Origin: Diploscapter coronatus
Taxonomy: Eukaryota > Nematoda > Chromadorea > Rhabditida > Rhabditidae
Length of the DNA stretch: 64,000 nt
NCBI GenBank assembly: GCA_964036155.1
Contig: OZ038422.1
Span: 5,665,201-5,729,200 of the forward strand
Direction: 5' to 3'
Under the pieces are notes generated by a model. It searched no databases, was not told the DNA's origin, and was given only the letters and a program-made list of their open reading frames with translations. This document shows, piece by piece, positions 47,601 through 59,600 of the stretch (within the stretch, counting starts at the first letter, position 1; each line of letters begins with the position of its first letter). The position numbers and the translations under genes are program-made.

Positions 47601-50600
47601 CAGCTTCCTCTTCGACGTCAGGGTCCTTGTATGACTGCTCGATCTCTTTCAGCTTTTTCGTTGACCACATCACCTTCTCGATCGGCCAGAGCTTCTTCAT
47701 CAGTGCGTCGTCGATGTCGACATTGAATTGCTCTCCTCTTGAAGCTGGTTCGTCGTCTTCTGGCATGACGACGTCATGATCTGGCATCTGCTCCACATCT
47801 GCAGAGTCGACTGGCTCATTCTCTTCAAACACAGCCGTGTCCTTGTATCGTCCATCCTTGCCAATCCGGTCTTCTTTCTTTTCATCGCCTTTGGCTACGG
47901 CTGTTGGGGAGATGTCGAAAAACGGGTTGAAAGGACGCTTGAAGGTTTTCATAATGTAGTTAGAAGTGTCCATGTCTTCATCGTCGTCGGAAAGCTGGAT
48001 GACTGGTGGCTCCTTTCGAGGTATTTCAGCTTCCTTGCCTGATGGAGCACTGCTTTCCAGAAATGGGTCACGCAATCGGTCAATTGCAGATCTGCCAGTT
48101 CGCTGATCTGGAGTCGGATCTTCGTCTTCAGAAGACACGCTAGGCGTGCACAGATCGAATTCGGGGGTGAACTGCGTACGCTTCATTCTCACTTGGTTGT
48201 ATGCTCGAATGTGCTCGGTGATGTAGGCATATCGTGCAGCCATTTCTGGAGTCATATGTTGCACTCCTTGGTCCTCTTTCATGGCTTCGTCCTCTGGCTC
48301 TTGTTGCGTTGGATCGGCAAATGCGAATTGGGGGATAGGCTCCGATCTGATGCCAGAAGTAGGGACAGTTGACTTATCAGCTGGAGGGGAGATGACCATT
48401 CTGTTGTCGGGTGAGACCACGAAGGCTTGTGCAGGTGACTGAAACTACATTTATTGGTGAAGGATTTTCGAGAAACTTTTACCTGCTCCATCATCTCCTG
48501 AGCGGGGGTGTCTGGGTTGAAGCTGAGTTTGCTAAGACCGGTTGATGGAGAGAATGGTAGCTGATAGGGAGAAGATAGGGATGGCTTAGCCTGATGGGCG
48601 CTAGCAACAGTTGCGAGTGGAGGTAGTGACTTGGAGCTCTTCTGATGAATGGCGGCGGCTGGGTTACGAAAGGACTCGATTGTGGGGTGTTTGGGTTGGC
48701 CTGCCCAACTTATGGATGCCATCGGTTGAGGTTGGACATGGGTTGCTGTTGTCGAAGTTGGGTGTTGCATTTGGGGGAAAAATGGCGAATTTCCAGCAGC
48801 GAAGCCTTGAAGCGAAGGCAGACCTCGCATATGCGGCGGGATATTGTAGCCAGTTTGATGCATGGGCTTGGACATTGGATGAACAATTGGCATCGAGGGA
48901 GCAGCTCGCATACTGAAATCATGAGAATTGATCCGCTGTCAAGTATATTCAATGCAATAATCTTTTCCTCCTAACAGTAGTCGCATAACTTAAGAAGTTT
49001 GCACAGTCGTGATGTATGAAAAGTGATTTAGCTGTTATTGATTAGGAGAGAGCGCGTCGATATTAAAAACTACACGTTATTCGTCTCTCGTTTCTCTTCT
49101 ACACGACTCGCTCTATTTCGCTCCTCCAAATTCGATTTTTAATTACTATATAAATATCGACTTTATCTCCAATCAACGATACCTCTCTTCTGACACCTCT
49201 TCATGGGCGTCTTTCTGCATTTCAGAAGGCTCGACTCTCTCGTAGTGATATGGATTCACGCAGACCTGAAACGAAAGAGCGTTGTCACGATTAGATGGTT
49301 TAATTTATGAACTGATTCAAAAATAACATAAATTCGCAAAAACTATTCGAAATGGTAAAATTTAGAATTAAAAATAGTTAATTCACAAACCTGATCAGTT
49401 TTACGATCGAACCCATAAGGGCACCAGTCATAGTGACGTAGCTCGTTCTTCTGCAGATCTGCCCAGCGCCACAAGCGAGAATAAACCACATGAGGAAAGC
49501 CTTTCCGTCCAGCAACCTGAAAAATCCATGGCTTTGGGTTCACAACATCCAAAGTGATATTGACCTGCAGTCTTCCATCGAGAGTTCTCTGCACCGTAAC
49601 ACACTTCTTAGCATTGGATCCTTGGCTGGCAATTGCCTGGATCAATACTTCCAATTCATCCCTCTTGTCCTTCATCTTCTTGATCAGTGATTCACAGGCC
49701 TTCCGAGCAAATTCGACGTCTTTCATCTGAAAAGTGACATCTTTGTATAGATTCGTTTTTAATTTTATTCTGCTAGCCATTTTAATTCTTTTTTTTTTCT
49801 CAAACCATCTATTTTTCAGGAAATGCGTTCTGCATAATCGCATTTGGATGATTTGCAAATTCTTTCTCGGTTCAACAACATCAGAAAAATACGCATTGTT
49901 TTAATTTGTGAATTGTACGCGTCCAATCTTATTTTGCTATAACTCCATCATTGTCATTAGACTTTTTTCAAGCTTGACGTTTGTCATCATTTGATTTTGG
50001 TTCGAAACATCTTCTACTTTTACTCGTTCTATCCAAATTCAGCTTGGCGTCTGCTTTCTTCACCTAAGCTCTACCACGCGCTGGTCGAACCTCACTTGTG
50101 GAATGAACGCGTGAATGCACTGCATTATTCAGTCTCTGCAGAGAGCAGCTGCTTGGCACCCCTTTTCAGGAAAGGTAGATCTTTTTCTCCGAACAAGTTG
50201 CGAGCTTGCCTACTGCTTTGACTGCTTTCGAATTCGACTCCAACTTTCATAAAGCATCCCCTTTGGACGAGAAACAATGGACAACTGCTCGAAAGGAAGG
50301 CAATGTTTGGAAGAGAATAGGAAGGAAGAAGTGGGAAAAATGGAAGATGGATATTGCACGTGTACGAAATGGACGCTGAGTTAACAAGAAGCCTTGAATG
50401 GGAAGTAGGTAGTTTCCTTGCTTTCAAGGGGCAATTTGATATCTTCCATTTTTCTGCACCTTGTCGAAAAAATTATATATTTGCATAATGCGTAGGATGG
50501 TTGTGAAAAGTGATGCTGAACATTGAAGGATTTGTGTTCTCGGCTAAAAATTAACTGAATTCGAATTATTCAAATTAGGATATTTTGAAAAGGTATTACA

Positions 50601-53600
50601 TGTGTGCGCATCAGATTATAAAATATGCATTCTTCTGGGAAAATTATGAACATTTTCTAATTATTTTAATTTGACTAACTAATTGCTCGTTATCTTTAGA
50701 GTTTAGCGTGAGTAAAAACTTGTTTTGATGACAAATGAAGGATAGAGGTATTTTTCGCCACGTAAGCAGATGTTACAGTAATATTCAGCTTGTGTGTTAG
50801 AAATATCTTATCGCCTTTTAATCACTTTTTAATATAGAATGTTTTAGAGTTGCTACGAAAATGCAAATCGGAAATCAAAAGAAATCGCGTTAGAAAAGAC
50901 GAAAGAAAGGAAGAGAGGGTGCAGCTAGAAAATGAATGACGACAACAGGAAGATATAGCCGCTGAGCCTTCACTTTGTGTGGAGATTTAGAGATGAAAGA
51001 TACACTTTCGCTAATGAATATCGGAATATGAATATGCACAACCCTGCTGCAATGGAAACACGTAAAACGCCGCTAGCATTTCTGAAGCAAACAAGAAATT
51101 ATCCTTCAACAAAATAACAACTATCTTCAATCTTTTCTGGAAGATCAAGCTGCCTAATAACAGATTAGTTTTACTACAAAAAAATGAAAAATCGCAGAAT
51201 ACTATGCAGACTGAGAACATTGAAAACTATAGCGATGAAGTAAAATTCGGCAAAATTTAATGGATTTTTGAATCATATATAAAAACAAGATTTTGAAAAT
51301 TTTTCTTACCTTATTGAAGCCCATGAGAAATTGGACAATGGAAGTACAAGGATCATTGGCAGTGACTTTGGCTGGAACTGCGCCAGACTGAGGGGGATTG
51401 ATCGGAGGATCATCTTTCTGTCTCTTCGACTGCTGCTGCTGCTGCTGTTGGATTTTCGATGGACGAAGATAGGACGATGAGGTGGGCTGAGCTTGTGACT
51501 GGTCGCCACTTGAGGCTGAAAATTTAACAATTTTAGAGGGAAAAGGTAATTTCAGTTTTTCCTTCTGTTAAGTGAAGCTTCTGGGTATTTTTTTCAAGTT
51601 TAACTCCAACCCGTTTGTTCTTGAGCTCGAGATGGTTGAGTTTGTGCAACACTTTGAGCTCGAATCCGAGCCTGAATCTCGTTAGGATCTTGAATGGGTT
51701 CGACATTTGTCATGACAGGGATCGAAGGGTGGGGGTGTCCCTGTGCGGTAAGAGATGCGGTCACAATTGGGATGTTCTGACTGGCCAGCATTTGGTAGTA
51801 ATAGTTTTGCAGAAGCAGTTGATTTATCTCCGAAGGGTCCATGGCTCTAATTGTAAGCAATTATTCGAGAGGAAAAAAGCGAAGGCCGCGAAAGAAAAAA
51901 CAACCAGGAAAAGGACTTTTGCTCGAGGAGCACTTTTCTAGGTCAATGGACGCAGAGAAGCAAGAATAAGCAGAGAACAGAGGGTGCAAAAATTTCTGTG
52001 TTTAATGGAAAGAAAAAGCCAAACGGCGAACGAGGAAATAGGGACGGAAAATGAGAGAAAAAGAATGAAAGCGAAGTGATAGTGTAGAAATTCGAAAAAT
52101 TACATTGAGGTTTCATTCTGATTGTGGTTGAAAATGTATAAATGCATGCTTGAAGGAAGAAAGAGATAGATTAGGAAAGGCAATGATGAAGACAGTCGGA
52201 GAAATAGAAAGCTGGACTGGAGATTGAACGCGCAGAAATCTGCAAATTAGCAGTCATCGTTTGCCTAATGCTTATCTTTTGAAACTGAAAATGAAGCTAA
52301 CATATATTTCCACCCATTTTCAACCATTTGCAGTAATCAAAATATAAAGTGTCAAATGAAACTTCGCATTGCATTTTCAGAAGAATTGAATTCGATTCAA
52401 CTACAAAATCCTTAGCAGATGAATAGAACCCAAAAGCTTTGAATAGATGACGGTGATTCATCGTCGCTAATCCGAAACTTTTTCCTCAACTAATTTCTAT
52501 ACATTCTCCTCAATAATATGAGGTTACTGTAAACAAACATATCAAAGTTGTTTTTTTCAATTCGTTTTTCATGCAGTTTCTAATTGACTCACAGAAAATC
52601 CTCCTCAAGAGATTTCGGAAGCGTTTGATAAGTTTCCGAGCCATTTTTAGAGGTCTAATTTTTAGAGATTGACTAGAGAATCGGGAGTTGAGTAGAGTGA
52701 AAGAAGCACACAGGAAGAGTTGTTACTATGCAAGAAACTCTAATTCGCGAATGCGACAATGCTTGTTTCAGATGAAAAGGATAACGATAATCAGATAATA
52801 ATCCGAAGCAAATACGAGGAAAACTCAGCGCTGAATATATATGGTCACAAATAGGCAAAAAGGATGCTTTATCGAAGAAAAAGGATCCGCATTTTGATGA
52901 GCATTCAAATGAAGAGTTGCCTATGGAAACGATGAGATTTAGGCGGATAAAACGATACGCGAGGCGATTTGAGAAGCAGCGAATTAATGATGAAGTGGGC
53001 GCAAAGAGCAGCGACAGATACGAACGAAGAATAAGACAATTCGAAGTAGATTAGCCGTGTCTCGTGAAATTGCCCGCAGATTGAAAGGGAATCAAATACA
53101 AAACAGAATGCACTCATGAAAATGCCACCAGAAATATTCGTGACGCTTTCGACATTTCGACGGAAAATCACATGAAAGAGAATAAAGAATTTGTAATTAT
53201 TCTAGAGAAAACGAAGATTTTTGAGCCTTTCAATTCGGCTTTGATAAGGAATTGCCAGACAAATAAGGCGCTTATCAGATGTCGACGAGGCGGCTACAAC
53301 TACGAAACAGCACTCGAAAGCAGAAGGTAGAACAGACAAACAAGCAATATGAACAAGGTGAAAGTAGTGGCTTAAAGGTTGCAAATAGCATTCATTTTGA
53401 GCAAGTTTAGCCAACAGAAATGAAATTATTAAAAAGTTTGCACGAAATGAGATTTCGCACACAAAAAGGGCGTAATTTCCTATTCTAGCGAGTCCTTTTT
53501 CATGTGCACTCCGCAATGTGGACTCTTTGAACTCGCAGATAAAATATTCACAAGAATTCAGAAACTTCACGAATTTTAGAGAAAATAGTAATTAATGGGG

Positions 53601-56600
53601 AAGGACAAACCTTGAGATTTGACTGATTGTGGCCCTGGTGAGGCAGTCATTTTCGAAGTCGTTGCTATGTGTGAATCTAAATTTGGATGGTTTAGTTAGA
53701 CTTCTGGTATTCTGATATTTATAAAATGTCATTATTCAGATGAAGATAAACTGAGAATTTCATAATTCTCAAACCCTAAACTTGATTTAGAATTTTCAAA
53801 CATTTTTTATTTCTGAATACCCATTTATGTTTTTTTTTCCTTTGAAAACGATTTTTGATCTGTTGGTTCTTTGTCTCACGGCTGCTTAATTCAACTTCTC
53901 TAGTAGGGTTGTAAAATGTTTCGAGTTCCTCGTTTATCTGGGAGATTCTCTTACAAGTTGCAACATTTCTGCACCAGCTCACTACATTATTTACTCCTCT
54001 TTACAGTGTAAAATGTTTGGGTAATATAGTGTAGCTGTATTGCAAGTTCTACTCAATTTCCCTTTAAAGATTTGCTAAACTTTGAACGTACCAAAAATCC
54101 ATACGTGTAAAAACTAGATAAAAAATCTCTCAACGAAGTAAAATTTGTGTCGATTTTTAAAGAATTTTCTAGGCATCGATCTTCAAGTTGAAGTGTATCC
54201 AAGTCTCTTCACAGCCCTTTCCCATCTTTGTCGAGTAAAATTTCGCGTTCTAATTTCCTAAGTTTTACGAAAACTTGACCTTACCTAATTTTTGACGCAT
54301 TCGCAATTAAGAGCAAGTGCAATGTCTCACGCTCTCACATTTTTATTTTTGCAGTATTTTAGGATGATAAATTTGAATGAGATAATGAGGAAGAGGTAAT
54401 TTGTGCTCATCATAATTTAGATACGGGTCTAAAAGTCATGTTCTCATTATGCTAAACATTTATAAGCAATTTTCGAATCGAAAATAGCCTTGATTGGTTT
54501 CCAAAAATCAGGAAACAGCGTCAATAAATCAAACTATTTTCGTTAATTGTATTTGATTTGAAAGTGAACCGCCCTAATTTGCGACAAGATTTTCGTCTTC
54601 CAATTGGAAATCGTCGAAAAAAGATGAAATAAGAAATGTTCAAGAAATAGGGAAATTATATTTTCATATGATCTTTCGGAAAGACCAAATGGCTCAATTT
54701 TTAAATATTTTTTAATATTGCATATATGCAAACATGGAAGTGAAATTGAGAAGTGATTATTCTATCGAATTTTTCATATTTGATGCACAACCTATTTTCG
54801 AAATGGCGATCAAATTATGCGGTTTCTAGTCATTCAAAATGCTAGCATTCGTAGAGGGAGAACTAGGAAAAATCAAAAACTTAACTCATATTGACATTCT
54901 AATAAAATAGCATATGTATGATTTATAGGGTATTTGCATCAAATAATATGTTTTGATCAGCCCAGACATCGGCAATCGATTGAGATTGCAAGCAGAAGGA
55001 GTGAGTAGGCAGACATAAACAATCTCCTCTTTACCACAGTGGGAGTAACTTACAATTTTGTGAAAATGAAGGTAAGTTGAATGCTGCTTGACTTGAAAGC
55101 GAATGTGAATGAGAAGTTTCGTGGGAGTAGCCGCCTGAAATAAAGAAATTAAAAAATTTTCATCTGCTCACATAAACTGTGAGCTCTCATTAAGGTGTTA
55201 TTCAATGCTGAATATCGAATTCTCGAATAGAAAAAATGAATAAGGAAGAATATTTCACAGGTATTCAGGAAAGTTAATGAATGCCAAACAAAAACCCTTC
55301 AAAATTTTTCGTCAATTGAAAATTTCAAAAATCTGAAAGATGAAATTTGATCATTTGAAAAAGGTGAAAAATTGAAAGAGATAATGATAGAAGATTATGC
55401 ATATTTGCCAATTTCAGAAAATAAATATATATTGTGTGGGTGAGTAGTTAGGAAAAGGTATCACACTGATCAATTTGTGAACGGTCAGGAGAGAAATCGA
55501 ACAACCCGAACAATTCACCCACACAACTATATTGAATCGAAAGTAATTTTTAAAAATTATGAAAATATTCCCAGAATCAGTAATATTTCGATCCAGACAG
55601 AGTAATCCTCGTGAGTATTAGCCGATAGACTGCTGTCCTTTTGCACTGTCTCAATGTCTTGGTCTGTCTGTCTGCCTATCTCATCCTCGACTACTCTCCT
55701 AATATTTCTAACTATTTCTCACTTCTTTCTCTACCCCCTCTCATATCTTCATATTATTTTCTATCTTCTATTTATGGATGCAATGTCTCGGTCTTATGGC
55801 AAACTCAAAACACAAACCATATTCGCATACACAGGTAGTGTTCTCCTTATGCCTCAATTGCGGAATCAATCAAACGCATTCGCATTCTAATTTGACGTCG
55901 AATTCCCGCCGAAGATGAATGCAAATATGAATATTTTGTAGGGATTGGCAGCAGATTAAAGTTCAGCAATGCAAAGCAAATATCAAGTTTCGGAAAATAC
56001 GCACATGATGATGGACTAGAATTATTTTAAAAATCAACAATACTCGAGAAGAAATATGATCGAATTTTCAGAATGAGTAATGCATGAAATAATATCATTC
56101 CTACTAGATAGATTTCCGTAAAGGTCAAAAATTCACCTGAAGTGTGCATAGTAGAGGAACCAGCGTCATTGTCAGCTGCCGATTCTGTTCCATCAGATCT
56201 CATTTTCAGAATATTGGGTTTGATGTCACGAGCTTCATTGGTTGGCATAATTCCTGTTTGATCAAGTCCAGCCGAAGTATCTGAAATTGGAAAAGCATTA
56301 CTTTGATTTTTAATTGACTAGAGAATGAAAGGAGAATAAATCTTTTGAGCAGTTTATAAAAGTAAAATGATCAGAAAACTATCTAAACCTCGTTTAACAT
56401 TTTGCATTTTTCATTTTATATTTGAATAGCCGAACAGAATAAATTCGATTCAGGGATATCGGCAAAATTCATAATCTATTAAAAGCGAATCAATTTGAAA
56501 AGAGCATATTGCTGTTTGTTCAATAAAAAGGTGCTTTGTTAGATGAACTTTGGAAAAATCGATTCAATCCTAGAGGATAAATGGATCTAATGAAAGTTCG

Positions 56601-59600
56601 TTTACGAAAATCGGGATTAGATAAAATTGGTTTAGATTGAACTTTCGAACTGTGAGAGGCACAGCAGCGACATGCAGAATGTGAGGACGAAAATATCAAA
56701 ACAGGGGAGGAGTCGGAGATCAGGGCCTGTACTAAAATCCATTCGGTTAGGCTCAGCCCAACTGTTTGGAGTTTCTTCAACAATCTCACTCTATTTCTCA
56801 TCTCAATCCTAAAGTTTGCTTAGACTAAGCTTTGTCTAATTGTTAGATTGGATTGAGCTGAACGAAATAGCGTATTAAGCTGAGGGAGCATCTCAGCCGA
56901 ACGTTAAAGAGGAAAGCTGTCTACCAACGTTCGGTTGGGGCAGCTGAGGTGCTCTCTTAGTTTGTATTGCTATATCATTCGATTGAATCACTAGGAGCTC
57001 ATGCGAACTTTCAGATTGGAACGAGAAATCGAGCAAGATTGCTGAGAGACTAGAGATAGTTGAGCTGAGTCCACCCGAATAGACTTTAGTATGGACTCTG
57101 GGTTGAGAGAGAATGGAATTTTGAAAAGTTGGAATAGCAACTGATCTTCTCAAATTTTTGAAAGCGGAACGGAATCATAATTCCGTCTTAACCATGTTGG
57201 CAATGTAAAATTATGAGAAGCAAAAGATGAAACTGTAACTGACTCGAAAAAATCAGCCAAAAGAAGAAGATTCATAAATCCATTTTGAATGGAAAGAAGA
57301 AACATTCAAAGAATAAGGAACTGAAAATGCAAATTTAAAGAAGCAAAAGAGACGAAGTTTGCATTTAGCAAAGAACTAATTTCAAATAAGAGAAAAGATA
57401 GGAGTCAGACGACTGTTTGAGGAATACGAAGACATCTAAGAAAGGTGAAAGAGGGCGCAGGACATAAGATGCAAAACTGGCATTGGCCTATTTCCACTTC
57501 TTCACTTCGCCCACCCACGTTCTGTTCATTCCCGTTTTATAAAAGACAACCCAAAGTCGTCTGGCGTTCATTCTCTTAATAAGGGCATCAAAGGTATCAA
57601 AAATCAACGTTTATGTACAAAATGAAACGAGAATTTGCTGGGAGTTGATTGTAAATTTGGCCTACATAAAGAATAATCTGGATAGAAAATCAACACAAAA
57701 GATGATGGGTCGAGATCAAGCTTTTAGAAATTAGATTAGAAATCTCCTGTTCATCTAGGATTGATGTAGTGCTTGATTTAAATTTAGACATATTCAATGT
57801 TGTTAGAACAGAAATAAAGTAGCGAATTAATGAATGATTTTATCGAAATATCGAAAGTTTCACAAACTTCTTCATGATTAGTGAGACTACTCGAAACTTC
57901 CAATTGAGTGATTTTTCTTGATACATGCCAAGAAGACTAAAAGATTAATGTCACTCGTTAATTCAACAAAAGTGCTATCAATGATAGTGATAGTATGATA
58001 TTGATTGGTATAATGCCTCACACGAATAATTCATTCTTATGGCAGATATCATGAATCATATTGAGAGTTAATGGTGCCAATAAATAAATGGAAAACTGGT
58101 CTTTTGTCTGCATGCCGGCATGGCTAAATATTATTAGGGAAGAAGGGTATTGTTAGCTGAACAGACAGGATGGATGATGAATATGCAATGAGCAAAACAC
58201 ATCGCTGGCTCTCCCCCAGACAGGTCAGTCTATTGACCGCCAGACAGTGATTAGTCCATGAGAGAGTGCTGGACCATTAGCAATTGCATCAATAAAGTTG
58301 TGCATGGATAATGAACGAGAATATACACAATTCATGATTGTATGATGAATCACTCAATAAAGAATGGATTTGAAGATGATGCGAGTGTATTTGCAAAAGT
58401 TTTGTTGGCTATGAACTCGAATCCACTATAAGTAAAGTAGAAAGTGATGGATCGGAAAAGAAAATGAACAGGATTTGCATTTTAGGTTAGATCAGCATTA
58501 CCAATTTGAAAAATAGCAACTTGAAAATCCCAAGAGCTCAAGCGATGCAAAACAAAATGGGGTATGATTTTATATTTATCATTGCTCGTTCCATTTTTCA
58601 TGACTTGTAATTTGTGTTTAAAATAATGGAAAAATTAGTTAATCGAAGAAGAAAAACCATGCCTGAGTTTATGTGATGCTGATAGATGGACTGCGGTTGA
58701 TAAGCAGTGTCCATGTCCTCGATGTTTTGATGTTGATTTGCCATGTTGGGCATGTTCTGCATAGTCAGGCTACCACCAGAATGCACCCCATTCTGCTGAA
58801 CTTGAAACTGGCCCGGAGACATGTGGTAGCCGTTCTGATACTGATCTAGACTCGGGTCGATCTCATTACTGTCGAGACTCGGATGTTGATCTGAAATTCT
58901 AGCATTAGATTATTCAAAATTCACTCCATTTTTTACTATTTTGAATTTATTTATTAGTTAAATTATCGAATTTTAAAAAAGAATCATCATTGCATTGTCC
59001 AATTATTAGTTTATCATGTCAATACTTCTTCAGGTTATTTTTTTACTCTAGCATTTTATTTCAGAAGTTTATCGTGCATTCAAGTATACTGTTCAAATTT
59101 AGCAAGCTCCAAAGCATTCTAGTTCGAAATAAATTATAAATATTTTTACAGAGATCGCAATTAGGCAGTTTCACGAGAAAAACCAACTCAAATCACTAGA
59201 ATTAAAGAAGCGGTGTTGTGAAAAATCAGCAAAAATATAATTTTAAAATATTTTTTTCTACTGTACACTTCAAACTTGGATAATCCTACTTAAAAAGAGT
59301 TCAATTTTTATATCAATGAAACTCGAGGAATTGCCAATATAGGGCAAAGATCGGTGCAAGAGCATAATTTAAGAAAAATGAATGTCTCAAACATTACTTC
59401 GAAAGACGAAAGATCATGTTAATTTACCACTGAAGTTCGGTTGCAAAATGGAACAACTACATTGAATTTGCGAAAAATCGGACAAAAAGGGAAGAGCAAA
59501 TATTGCAAAGAATGGCTGTTGCTGCTGCAGGGGAAGCAGAGGAGGCCGAATGCAAGTGTGAAATGGCCAGAACATGGACATGGAAGAGTGGGGAAAGAAG

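Noticed and set aside
47299..48974. Several plus-strand frames of 70-110 codons
   Set aside because: Antisense shadows of the large co-Smad linker exons (47413-48438 and 48483-48912).
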